Assembly: GCA_013399015.1 (NCBI GenBank)
Contig: VWZX01008184.1
Span: forward strand, 1,612,001 to 1,676,000
Source of the DNA: Galbula dea
Taxonomy: Eukaryota; Chordata; Aves; Piciformes; Galbulidae
Direction: 5' to 3'
Length of the DNA stretch: 64,000 nt
The notes beneath the pieces were generated by a model that worked only from the letters and a program-made list of their open reading frames with translations, was not told the DNA's origin and searched no databases. Positions 25,045-57,600 of the stretch are shown here, in pieces (position 1 is the first letter of the stretch; each line of letters begins with the position of its first letter). The position numbers were made by a program, and so were the translations under genes.

Positions 25045-25602
25045 CCCAGGACCAAACCAGGCAGCATGTTCTCAGGGCCCAACACTGAGCTGTGCCCTGA
25101 TGGCCAAGCAAAATGCTCTTTGCTTGACTTTGCAGTGCACCTAAGGGAAGTTGTTTTCCTGTGGGCTTCAGGTCTATTTATCCATCTGTCTGCCCATCTA
25201 CCCCTCTGGCTGTCTGCTAAGGTTGAGGCTCAGCTGTCTGAGCTCCTGTGATCTCTCAGGAGTGGAGCTGGCTGGCTGACATGGAAAAAGAGCATCGAGT
25301 TTTCTGTAATATTCTCACATTTTGCTTCTTTCCTTGGCCAAATTCCGGCTTTCCATGAAAAATGTCCATCGGTATTTTGCAATGAGAAAAATTTCAACTG
25401 GCTGCAAAATTCAGTCCCAAAGCAGAAGGGAACTTGCAGACTTTGGCCTCTCTTTCAGCTGCCTTTGAGTCTCACACGTTTTCCCCCAGCTGAATACTGG
25501 AAAAGAGCTGTTAAAAACCCTTAAAGCACTGATGCAAAACGTGCCTGGTGGGTTTGGCCCTGGAGGCATCTGCTGCCTGGAGCTGCCACTCCTAGCACGG
25601 AA

Positions 25603-25624
25603 GCCTGAGCTCAGCCTGAGCTCA
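25603..25624. repeat. 11-bp tandem duplication
   Basis: GCCTGAGCTCA occurs twice back to back. Confidence 0.9.
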
Positions 25625-26825
25625 GCTGCTGCAAAAGGCAGGTGAGATCTGTGCTTTAGGAAGCAGGAACACACCAGAGCCTGCTGAAGTCTTTCAGATC
25701 CTTTGTTGAACAGGGTTTTTTTTTTGCCTTGAAGAGCTGTTTTGGAAACCATATGTCTTCTTCATGGCAAGGTGAGTTTGTGCTGCAGCACCTCTTGCTC
25801 TTGCAAAGCCCGTGGCTGCTGGATGTAGCCACCAGGCTTGGGAGATATCCACAGCTGCTACACCCAAGGGCCCCTCCCTGTGTCTCCCATGGGCTCTGAC
25901 AGCACCCAGCTGTGACAAGCACTTCCCACCACCAAGGGGGTGGCTGGGGCTGGGTGTGTGTGGGAGGAGGTGGAAGTGCCCCAGCACAGCTTCAGTCTGC
26001 CAGAGCTTGTGCCAACCAGTCTCCCATTGCATCAACACAGGCAGGAAGGCAGCTCCTTGCTTGACTGCTAATTATCCCATTACTTTTCCCCCTGAAATTA
26101 GCTTTGAAAGCAATTAAGCCTACTAGAAAGTTGGCTTGATTGCTCTTTCTTTCAACAGTGGCTTTGTTTAAAGGTGCATGTTATGAACAGCAATGAAATA
26201 ATAACATAAGCTATTAATGAGTATGTAAAGACCATACCTAAATAAAATAAACAGTATGTAATATCAGTAATGTTCCTGGGGTTTCTTCCAGTTACAGCTC
26301 TTGGAGAGTTGTGATGGGAAGGTGGAGTTTTTCCCAGCTATTTAACCTCCAGGGCTGCAAAATCCTGCAGGTTTTGAGTAACTGCAGTGCCTGAGCTACC
26401 AGAGAAGTGGAGGAGGTCTGGGGAGAGCCCCTCACTTGTCTAATGAAGCCAATGAGTACAAGGAAACAGGGTGGAGGCTGCTGACCCAGTCTTGGTGATG
26501 TGGAAGAGCTCTCTGCGTGGGATTTGATGTTGGACAACCAGAGACCCAAGCCTGTGGGTCATGATGGGCCATGAGCCCTGATGCACCTGGGGATGCTCAA
26601 AGCCAGCTCAAGCCCAGTCCCATCCAGATACAAAGCTGTGGGGAAGTTCCTGCAGCACTTAGGAAACCTCATGAGTCAGCACAGCCTTGACTTGCAGGGC
26701 TGGGGGTTGGGGGAGAGAGAAACCCTTTGGGCAAGCTCCTCAGCTTCCCAGCCCACATGCAAACTGTGTGTGCATGCAAAGAAGAGGCAGAGTTAGCCAG
26801 CTGGTACTTATTAGACATGTGTTAT

Positions 26826-26863
26826 TAAAAATAACAATAATAAAAATAATAATAACCCCCCCC
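26826..26863. repeat. AAT-rich simple repeat followed by poly-C
   Basis: AAAAATAACAATAATAAAAA and AATAATAAT lead into a run of eight C. Confidence 0.85.
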
Positions 26864-27795
26864 AGTACATTTCTTATATATGTTACACTATGGTCCATAG
26901 CATTCCCTGGCTTTTCTTTTTACATATTTCACAGATGCCACCATGTTGCAGGGCCAGGGTCCCTCTGCACTGGCACCCTTGGGATGGTATTTACATGACA
27001 CATGTCACAGCAGCCAGGTTCAGGGTAGCCCAAGAAGCACAGCAGAACCCCCCCCTCCCTCCCTCCCAAATCTGCACGGGGTGACTTGCAGCATCCTGGA
27101 TCTGCCCTGTCCAGTCAGACATTTAAATTATAAACCAAACAGAAGAAGAAGAAGATTAAAAGGCACATGGATGTGTGTGGGGATTTAAATATGTGTCTGG
27201 GAGCAGCTCTGTGTCCCAGTCCCCTGGGCAGCATTGCTTCTCCCCCAAAAACCCACTGAAGCAGGCATAGGCATGGCTTGGTTTGAACCCAGGTGGTTCC
27301 ACATACCCTTTGCCCCTCAGCTTCTGTCCTTCCCCCAGCTCTGCCTGTGCCTTGTGCAGGCTTCCCAGCATCCAAGGGACCTGAAAGATGGCACTGTAAG
27401 CCTCCCACATCTCTAAAAGCCACTGCCAGCATCTCTAGCAGCTTCACCAATGCACTCAGCTCCCCAGCTGGGGCACCTAGATGTCCACACAGACATATCC
27501 CATTGCCTAAACCCTCACTCCTCTAACTCCCCTGTCCTCAACCTCAACACTTCCACCAGTCTCATCAGCTGCATGTTCTAGCACCACCCTGGGATGCTGG
27601 GGTCCTGAAGAATCAGAACACTCACAGGATGGGGAGTCCATGCAAGATGCCATGGGCTCAAAAGGGCAAAGCATCATCCTAAAGCACTGGAAGACTGGGA
27701 TGTAGGCTACAACACCTCACTGAGCCATTCAGGCAAGGCAAGGTTTGTAGGGAAAGGAATATCTATTGTCAGATAACCTATTATTTCTACTCATG

Positions 27796-27801
27796 TTTAT
27801 T
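27796..27801 (-). terminator. Candidate polyadenylation signal AATAAA for NTN3
   Basis: TTTATT on the plus strand is AATAAA on the gene strand, 1.27 kb beyond the stop codon. It is the first canonical hexamer I could find downstream. No cleavage-site or GU-rich evidence was assessed in detail. Confidence 0.3.
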
Positions 27802-28864
27802 ATGCCTAGATTGCCACAACCTCAACGTGGGAAGATACCAATGTCTGTTTGAACTGAAGACTTAATACACAGTGAAGAAGAAATAAAAGACTAAAGGTGG
27901 GTCAAGGAAACCTCTTCTCTCTTCCTGTCACCTCTGCCTTGTGCATCTGCTTGGACAACCTTGGCTACAACACTACTTTCCAGGAGAACACCCAGCCAGA
28001 ACAGCTCTGAAGGGATACAGTCACTTGGTGTCAGCTCAACAGAAACCAGGTGCAATTATGTCAGTTGGTACCAGTTGAGAATACAGAGACATAGGCCTGG
28101 TTGGATGGATGATGATACATGATGGCTCTGCTCAGCCTGTCCACTCCATCCCAGGTCCAGCTGGCAACCTTGGTGGACATGGGAGGGGAAAATGGGTGTC
28201 TCCAAATCTTTCTAGCTGGGCAGCCTGGATTCTGCACCAGCATATGTAATGGCCAGGGGGTTGTGAAGTCTGTCCCTTTCTCCCTGGTGGACACAGCTCT
28301 GCCTGGTAGTGGCCACCAGAGCACTACCAGGGTCTGACTCCTCCCCACAGCACTGCAGCATCCCATGAGTCCTGCCCCAGGTGGCAGTGCCAGTCTGTGT
28401 AAACCCAAGGTCACCAGAGAATCAGGCCTTGCAAAAGTTGATTTGTTCTTCCTGGTGGAGCTCCTGGAGCTGGTCCCTCTGTGGCATTGGATGGTTTCCA
28501 GTCAGCTTGCCTGTACACACAGTGGGATGAAGGACAGAAGACTATGACCTCCTGTTCCTACTGGGCAAGAAGAAGGGCTGAAGTCTGACAGCAGCATGTT
28601 TTCAGAGAGCAAGGAAGAGGCAGGCCCTAGATGCTCAACTCAGATGTCAACACTGGGCAGAAGAAGACATTGTTAAAGACCTAGAAAACGAGCTCTATGA
28701 ACAGCATGCCCGGAGCAGGACACCAATCCCCTTCAAGCTCCTTCAGGCAACAGGCACTCACAAGATCTCGCTCCACTTTGCTCCTCATGAAAGGTTTGTC
28801 ATTACTGTGTTATTTTTCATACACACACACAGAGAAGACAACTCACATGGGCACCCACCCCTGC

Positions 28865-28866
<2 letters not shown>

Positions 28867-28898
<32 letters not shown>
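28867..28898. repeat. (CA)16 microsatellite
   Basis: Uninterrupted CA dinucleotides, about 175 bp beyond the NTN3 stop codon, so probably transcribed as (UG)16 in the 3' UTR. A shorter CA run lies just upstream near 28.82 kb. Confidence 0.95.
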
Positions 28899-28900
<2 letters not shown>

Positions 28901-29010
28901 GATCACCATTGCCAAAATATACACTATAGACAGAAGGATCCATTCACACTATAGATATGTACAGAGTCTCTGGGCGCAGTCTGGCAGCACACAGGCAGGC
29001 TGGAGCTGAG

Positions 29011-29064
29011 CATGGGGTGGGAGGGGGTGGAATATGGTGGGATGGGGTGGAATGGGATGGATGG
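29011..29064. repeat. GGTGG/GGATGG simple repeat just after the NTN3 stop
   Basis: G-rich imperfect repeat of GGGGTGG, GGTGGAAT and GGGATGG. On the gene strand it is C-rich (CCACC/CCATCC). Confidence 0.8.
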
Positions 29065-29071
29065 AAACCCC

Positions 29072-49675
<20,604 letters not shown>

Positions 49676-49704
49676 TCTCCTGGGATGAGGGAAGCGGCTC
49701 CTCC
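49676..49704 (-). other. NTN3: 5' UTR part of the NTN3 ATG exon, preceded by a splice acceptor
   Basis: Reading on the minus strand, a strong polypyrimidine tract ends in CACCCCAG at 49705, then 29 nt of leader with no ATG lead to the start codon. This implies at least one noncoding 5' exon further upstream (higher coordinates), as in other netrin genes. Without RNA data, a transcript starting just upstream and reading through the acceptor cannot be excluded. Confidence 0.65.
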
Positions 49705-52099
49705 CTGGGGTGAGAAGAGAGAAAGTGAATGGCTCTGGCAGCCCTATAGGAAACAGCATGACTGCAGCACTGCCCATTCAGGGGCAGCGTTCCCCATCCC
49801 TTGACCTATGCCCACCTTGCCACCCCACATCTACTGATGCAGCACCCTAGGAGCAGGGCAGGGAGGCAATTACTTTGCACTGCTTTATCCACACCAGTCC
49901 CTTGCTGCTCATCAACAGGAGTGAAACACTGCAGGAAACTGTAAAAGAAGCTGAGCTTTGGAAGGAGGAGGTTGAAGTCAGGGTCCAGCACTTCTCTGGC
50001 CTCTTACAAACTGTCTCAGGGCAACAGGAATTTTCATGTCTGCCAGCAGTCACAACTGTCATGCACAGTTCAGAGATCCCTGTCACTGCATGGCCACAGA
50101 GGACTGGTGCTGGGGAAGAGCTGGGGAGACCTTTGAGCTGCAATAGTAGCTGCAAATCCCAAGTTATCCAACCACAGCACGGAACAGCTCCTGCCAGTGT
50201 GGGAAAAAGGAGCAGCAGCAAAAGCACCTTGCAGGGAAGTTTTGCAACAGACAGAAACTAGCCAAGGTGAAGCCCTGAGGCTCCTGGGTCCAGCACTATT
50301 TTCCTTGCCAGTCCATAGCTCCAGCAGCATCATGCTGGCCATAAGTATGGTGACTTCTCAGAGTCAGAGGATGGATCCCCTCCAAATACCACTGCTATGT
50401 TACCCAAGTATTCTCACTGGCAAAAGGAGGTTATTCTGACCTCACCTTCAAGAAACCCAGATCTGGGTCTGTGTCTGGTCTGTCTGTTAATGTAGGGAAA
50501 GACAAGGACCAAATGAAGGTCTTGGCTAGGCTCCTCTTTTGGCACAGGGCCAGAGGATGCTGAGTGGTTCCCAGGGGACCATGGGAATGGCCCATCTCCC
50601 ACATCACTAGGTTGGAAGCTATAAGAGAGACTGGAGATCATGTCACATCCCTTCCTGATAGCTGTGGCTGCAACAGGAGTATCCCACAAGATGCAGATCT
50701 GCCATGCTCCATCCTTAGCATTGTGTGAGCATCCACAGCTCACACATTCACAAGAAAACAGCCCCCAGCACTGCAGCTGGCGGTAGACCCCTGAGCTGCC
50801 CAGCTAGGTGGATGGCATCAGCCCTACCATCCCGCATGCCTGGCTGGAGGGGTCATGCTGGGCCCTGCCTGCACCAGCCAGCAAGCCAGGTGCCCCAGCT
50901 AGGGCAGGCAGAGGGAATGATACTATTAAATCTGTACAGGATGACTTGGATTTTGCTCTTCACTCTCAGGAGTGAAGCCTAGAAAGCAGATCCTCTCCTC
51001 CCCACCTACAGGCCCTCATTGCCACCCCTGCCTGTCCAGCTGCCCACTCCAGCCAAAGGTGGCTGGCAGGGAACAGCCTGGTTCAAAGGGTACAAGAATT
51101 TTTTTTTTCCCTTTTGCAAAGAACAGGAGTCATGGCTGTGGAAGAAAACTGCCTCTCTCCAGGCTGCCAAACCGCTAATAGTGGGAAGCTCCTCCCTTCC
51201 CATCCACCCTCAGCAGGGCAGCTAAAGCCTGTGCCCACTGAAGAGGAAGTGGGGACAAGGGTCTCAGCCTATCCCTGCACATCTCTCCAGGACAAATCCT
51301 GTCTCTGCCAAGCTCCATGTTGTTTCCTTACTACATAATCCTCTGCAGATGGAAAAGGAGAAATCACTGCTGAAAAAACTGTGGTTCCCTTGGTGGTCTC
51401 TGCATGGCCCCAGCAGCATGTCTCCTTCTGCCCAGCAGTGCTGCAGAGCCTTTTGGGGACATGGCAGCCCATGGCTCAGTGGCTGGGCAGCCAACAGGCA
51501 GCAAGATGAGGGCTGTTGTCCCTGGAGAGTACAGAGCCTCAAGAACCCCCAACTTGAGGAGAGTGGCATGCAGCCAAGGGCTATAGGATTAGAGAGGGAG
51601 GTAATAGGGACATAGCAGTCACTGCGGTGGAGAAAGTACCATCCCACAAGCACCCAGCAGTGAAGAGTGTGCTGCAGGTAGCCCATGGGGCTCTCTGGGG
51701 AGCCCCAGCCCCACTGAAGGCAGATGCCTCTTGGGCAGAAGCTGCTGCAAACTCCCCAGCATCTGCCTTTCCAGGAACTGTTGAGCAAAGACAGTGCCTG
51801 GTTAACTTCCCGGCACAATCCTGACAGGATTATCCCCAGCACCTGCCTGACGCTGAGCAGTGGGCAGTGAGCCAGAGCTCCTGCCACCCCCCAGCAGAAC
51901 CCTTCTCTTCTACCCAGCAGAGTGGGCTGAAAAATGCTGATGGACCCCCCACAATGCTCGGTGAAACCTAGTCATGCACATATCCCCATCGTTCCCATCC
52001 CACCACACACCCCTCAGAGGGGGACCCAGCCACGTGCAGCCACCACCACTTCCCATCCTACTAGACCCAGGACAGCATGTGTCACAGGAACAACCCTTG

Positions 52100-52295
52100 A
52101 TGGAAGATGCCAGAGCACTGGATCAGGCTGCCCAGAGAGTTTGTTGAGTCTCTCTCTCAATTGATTCCAAACCTGTCTGGGCATGATTGTGGGCAACCTG
52201 CTCTGGGTGACCCTACTTTAGCAAGGGGGCTGTACTAGATGATCTCCAGAGGTCCCTTCTAACTCCCACCATGCTGGGATTGTAGGATTCTGTGC
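52100..52295 (+). mobile_element. CR1 LINE 3' tail
   Basis: Recognised by GATCAGGCTGCCCAGAGAG, GGGCAACCTGCTCTGGGTGA, TACTAGATGATCTCCAGAGG and the terminal GGATTCTGTG. A different CR1 subfamily from the 38.7 and 42.4 kb copies. Five-prime truncated. Confidence 0.88.
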
Positions 52296-52829
52296 ACCCT
52301 ATGGGAAGACTTATGAGCTGGGAGGAGAGAGAAGAGACCCTACGGATGCCTCAGCAGATACATCCCTCCACTTCAGGCAGATTCAGGGTGTATTCAACAA
52401 GGCACCAACTAAACCCTGCCAAGAAGGAATCTCCTCCACCTACCACCTCCTCTCTGCTACACGGAAGCAAGGGGAGAAGAGTAGGGCCAGGCTCAGGTAT
52501 TGCACCTGAAATGGCCTTTTTATTCTCTGTTTGGCAAGACACAAAGATATGGGGAAAACCCTGCCCAGTGGAGAGAGACAGCATCAGCGCGCAGCAAGCA
52601 GTGCTGGCAAGGGGAGAGCCCAGAGGTGAAGTTTTTATAAGCAGGGTTGGGGCAGCAGGTCTAGGACCCAGGCTGGGGTTACTGCTGCTTTTGGGCCACA
52701 CGAAGCGCATGAGCACCTCTTACCCACCCTCCCCACTCCGCTAGGAAACTCCGTCCCTCCCACCAACCATACTAAGGCACAAGCCCCAGAGATTCGATGG
52801 CCAACCTTTTGGGGCTCTGCTCCTGCCGG

Positions 52830-53740
52830 GGAGCAGCCACCGGGAAGGCAGCGCTGGCCCAGCAGCACATCGGCGCTGCGGAGGCAGGGCATGAATGGAA
52901 ATCATTATCATCCACCAGACCACACACAGGCACGCACGCTCCGCGCTCGGCTCACCCCATTATCCTGCTGAAAGAGAGCCGGGGCCGGTGGTCTCCGCGG
53001 GCCTCACCTCCGCATCGGAGAGGAGGGCAAGCTGCAATCTGCTCCCTTTTATGCATATTCAGCATGACCTCGGGACTGCCGGCAAGCTGCCAGAGAGGCC
53101 TGGGAGTGGGTATTCCTCTCCCCGGCCCCCATCAGCACACAAACCCCCCTCTTTCCACTTCCCATCTTCGCTGCCCCCGGTTCAGATCAAATGGAGACGC
53201 TGCTGACTAAGCAGGGAGAAGTGGGACGAGCCCCTCGGCAGCGAATCCAGTCCGGAACCCGCCTGGGTCCCGAGCAAGGAGGGATGTAAGCTTTGGGGTG
53301 CATGATCCAGGGACAGCATCCAGAAGGTGTCCCCAGCGAGGCTCTCGGGTGGCCGCCGGCAGCCCCCAGGGACTTGGGGGATGCGGTGGCGGGGCTCACC
53401 CTTCCCGAGGAAGCGGCTGCCGTCGCAGCTCCTCCCAAGAAGCGGCTGCATTTTTGAGGTGGGCGATTTCCTCACTCCTCCGCTCCGGGAATGCTAACAG
53501 CCGTGCGGTTTGGAAGGAAGTCATACTGCCGTAGCGCTTCAGAAGTGCTTTAAAAAAATTAGCTACCGCATCCAACGCCTCCACACCCCTTCGCCCTACA
53601 GTAACACGCTTCCAAGGCGACCAGCAGCGTTTCCCTGCCTTGCGGGAGGCTCGTTGGGGCGATGCTCCAGCCCGCCGTGGGTTCCCCTTCCCGTTGCTTT
53701 CCCGGAAGGCAGTGCTGACAAGAGCGATGCCGAACGCAGA
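52830..53740 (-). promoter_or_regulatory. CpG-rich stretch, alternative promoter/first-exon candidate
   Basis: Clearly more CpG than its surroundings, mainly 52.83-53.01 and 53.22-53.73 kb. Two minus-strand donor-like sites occur: CGGAG|GTGAGG ending at 53008 (very good match) and GGAAGG|GTGAGC ending at 53400. Either could be the end of a noncoding exon spliced to 49704, 3.3-3.7 kb away. Nothing distinguishes it from the 58.5-60.1 kb island without transcript data. Confidence 0.35.
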
Positions 53741-54535
53741 TGCATGCCCAGAGATCTGGGTTTCCCAATTCCAAGCCATCGGGTGAGTGCTTGGTTCCCA
53801 AAACTGAATGCATGAGGCAGGTGCAGCAAGTGAGCCAGGGCAAAGAGAGCAAAGTTCCCCAAATACAGATGCTGGTGCCTAGAGCAGGCCCAGGGTCACC
53901 ACCCAGCAGACCAGGGGCAGCGACAGCTTTGCAGAGGTAATTACAGGATTAAGTGGAACAACACGGAGAGGGGAGGCAAGGGGGTTATTAGCCAGATTTG
54001 ATCCCAGGACCTTTGCGACACAGGACCAGCCTTCTCTAATTAAAGCAGAAGGGGAAGGCGTGAGCAGCCTGAACAGTGCTCTGCCGTCTGCTGCAGCCAC
54101 AGAAAAAACCATGGTTTTAGAAGGCAGGCAATGGCTAAAGACAAGCGGCCAGAAAAGCCTGGGATGGAAAGGGGGGAAAACCCTGAGGGATGGCAGGGAA
54201 ATGGTGATTCCCTTCTGCAGGATCCTGTGCTGCTCCCCCCAGGTCCTGGCTGATGCCACTGGCGTGGTACAGTGGGCTGGGCTTCTCCTCCAGACCAGGG
54301 CAGCACGGTGCATTGGGTGCTCACATCACCAAGGAAAGCATGTGGCCTTACATGGGTGTCTGGTCCCTAGGAGCTGCTGCATCACCCTGTGCACAGGGAA
54401 AAAGTTCTAGGGGACAGCATCAAGCAGGGATGGAGCCATCCACCCATATGGGGCACCAAAAGGTTCCTCGTAGCATGGCTCTGCCATGGAGCATCAGGCG
54501 GAGAAACCCCAGGCAAAGACTAGGACCTGGAAACC

Positions 54536-54602
54536 CCAGGACCTGGACTAGATGGTCTTTCGAGGTCCCTTCCAACTCCTAACATACTGTGATACTGTGA
54601 AT
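54536..54602 (+). mobile_element. CR1 LINE 3' tail, very short
   Basis: About 65 bp: CTGGACTAGATGGTCTTTCG, AGGTCCCTTCCAACTCCTAA, then ATACTGTGATACTGTGA, the tandem CR1 terminus. Confidence 0.85.
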
Positions 54603-57600
54603 ACTTGAACAGTCCCAGAAACTAGATCCAAAGCTTAGATAGGGTCGATCTGTGAGGACTGTTCATCCCTGAGCTGTGCCATCCCCAGTAAAGGCTACCA
54701 GCAGCTCAGGTGCCCTCTGAGCAGGAGGACACTGGGGAGACAGGACAGGATGCAAAGCGGAAGAGGAATAACGTGCTCTGAGAAGCTATAACCATACACA
54801 AATAACCACAGTGCAACCCTTAACCAGGATGTATCTATCAGATCTTGCACATTCCCATCTCACTACAGGCCCTTTCTAATGAGTGCATCCCTGCTCTCTT
54901 GCCCCATGTGCTGCAGCAGTGACCTGCTGCAGATCTACCCTAACCTTAGGAATGAAACCCATCTCAGGGAGCTGCCAGGGTTTCCAGGTCCCCATGGCCT
55001 CCCTCCCTTATATGGGCACCAGCCCCTCACCCATTGCACCAAAGCCAGCTGGTGGATGCTTCATCTCCCCACACAACAAACACAATGTATCAGGACCAAA
55101 CTGTGCTCTGGCCGTGGATAAATCATTCCATGTGTCGCTGGGACAAAAAAAACACAACCAAGAAGTATTTAAAATGAAAGGAAAAACCCCACGCAGCCAA
55201 GGCACTGGGACTGGGCTTGGCTTTCTGGCAGGAGTGAGCGTGTGCAGTGGGGAGAGGCCGGAGGGATGTGGTGGGGTGGGCAGTGCTAATCGCCATCCTA
55301 GCCGCTAATGGAGAGACCAGTGCCCACTTGGGACACAGCTAATGGCACCGAGGAGATGCCTCACTTTTCTTTACAAGCTCCCTCCTCTCTTCTGACATTT
55401 AAATATCAGAAGCCTCCAGGCATGTACAGATTCACATCCTCTGAGCCAACCACTCTGGGCAGCCCCTCGGGCTTTCAGCTCCTGCTCCCCAAAGTAGGTG
55501 CAACTTACATGGGCAATTACAATGCAGCATCTTCTTGCAGCAGGCACTCCCGGTGATAGGTATTGCAATGCACTCTGGCAGAAGGGAGCCAGGATTACAC
55601 AAGCCATACGATACCCCAGTGGTGCCAGGAGACACATACAAATTACACTGCATGCAGGAAAGGATGGGCCACATTCTGACCTCAGCCCCTTTGGCATCAG
55701 CCAGAAGTAACTCCATTCAGATCGGGCCAAACCAAGACGTAAGAGACTCCATTCAAATTTACACTAGCATACCTGTGGTCAGAATCTGGCCTGGCTTGAA
55801 TTAGTTGCAGCCTGATGTTACAAAAGGCAGAAACAGAGCCCAGATTTCCTAGGTTATCGAAAACAACAACAACAGCAAAGAAAACAAAAAAAGGAATCCA
55901 CCATGAAGCAAACAGTCCCCAGGCTACCCAACCATGTGCACAGAGCTGTCAAAGGCTGGATACTTGCATGCATCCTTGCTCACCCATTTCAGTAACTTCT
56001 AAGCCATGCTGACCATGGGAAGGAGGGACCCACATCCAGCATGGGCATCCTGCTGACTCTCCCGTGCCTGCTCTGCTCACCAGCAGCCCTGGGTAGATGT
56101 GGTCCTGCTTCTGGGTGGGGACATTTAAGCGTGGTATCGCCCACATGCTGTAGAGCTGAATCCCTTTTGCTGCAACACTGTCTTGCATCCCTTGGCCAGT
56201 ACAAGCTGGAGATCTCTTCATCCTCCCAATGCAACAAGCAGCTCAAGGAGGCATCTGGAGTCCCCGGCCTTGCAGGAGCAGAAAGCATGGCTGCCTTGAT
56301 GTTGCTCTATTAATTAACCTCCACTACTGCTCAATGTGTTGCTTTACCCAACTCTAATCCCATCCCAGCTCCCCGATCCTTTCTGCACTCCTGTCACTCT
56401 GCTCAGCTCCATTGTGTGTTCTTGGAAGCATCCCTCTATCCCTCAGGGTGAGAAGGGTTTTCTTCTCCCTTTTCCCAATGGATGCACGGGACTCACATAG
56501 TCCCAGCCCAGAAGTCCTCATCACTTCAACCCCTTCCCACTCCATATGGGAATAAAGTGATCTGGTTTCCATAAATTCCCTTGTTGCCTTTTCACAACAT
56601 ACTGGGCACAGATGTTGAAAATAGTCTGGATGAATATTTAAAATGGTATTCAGAAATGACAACATTTGGCCAGCTTTGAAAGATCTCTCACATCGGGTAG
56701 AGGATGGCTCACGACAAGAGGGCCGGAAACATGCTGCACTTTGACATCTCATTTTTTTTTTCCCCCCCACTCTCTGGCTATTGGTATGATATTTCATGCC
56801 CCTGGTGTCACACAGCCTGTTATTTCTTGAGTGCCAGCCAAGTCTGTAGCGTTTGGAAGAGGCCGTCACGTACATTTTTAAACATCACGGGGCAAAGCGG
56901 AATATGGAAAATCTGTTGCGTTTCCATACCGAGCACAAGTGTCCTGCGCAGGCTCAGGGAGGGGCTCATGGGGGCACAAAATAATTGCTTCCTTATGGAG
57001 CAGGGCCTGACTAACAGGGTGGGGGAACAGGAGACAGAGGTGCCGTGGACACCCTCAGCACGGCAGCTGCTTCCCTGCCGAAGGAAGGTGAAGCCATCTC
57101 AGCACGTTCTCCGAGGTCTGCACTGGTGCTCACCTCCATCAGGGCTGGGAAACCCTGCTCAGACCCACCTACCTACCAGTTGCCACCCAAAGTGCGAACA
57201 CCCAAGCTGGCCCAGGCTGAAGACATCACATTCTGTCACCGAAGGAGCAGCAGAAATGGTGTTCAGCCTGGACTCCCAGCAGCTTCCATTTCTGGTGGGC
57301 TTCTCACTTCTGGCCACAGCGTGCTCTTCCTCAGCCTGCAGACTCACCTTGGCTCCTTCCTGACCCAGCTTTACACCTGCCTTCTTCCCTGGAGGGACCC
57401 AACTCACCTTTCTCCTTCCATACGCAGGTGGAGGAGGAAGGGATGTTGGAATCCCTGCTGCCTATGCTGCACATGGACCACTGGACCTCCTGTCCCCTCA
57501 CTGGCTCATTTTCAACCAGGTGGTCAGAAAAGCACAGCAGCTCCCTCTGTTTTATAAATTAGATATTGCAGAAAAAAAATAAAAGGAAAAGAAAAAAAAA

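Larger units (their letters stand above)
8600..27795. other. Intergenic DNA downstream of NTN3, no gene recognised
   Basis: No convincing exon, splice-linked pair of frames or known domain. Contents: a tRNA-Cys-like relic at 10.33 kb, a 22-bp tandem duplication at 22.99 kb, a perfect hairpin at 25.01 kb, A-rich/poly-C tracts, and AT-rich blocks near 9.6-9.8, 22.2-22.6 and 26.1-26.3 kb. No CR1 copy was recognised in this stretch. Confidence 0.65.
27802..29071 (-). other. NTN3: Presumed NTN3 3' UTR
   Basis: Stretch between the TGA and the first minus-strand AATAAA. No other coding signal was seen. It contains a G-rich GGTGG/GGATGG run directly after the stop (29011-29064) and a (CA)16 microsatellite. 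The extent depends on the polyadenylation site, which is a guess from the hexamer alone. Confidence 0.3.
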
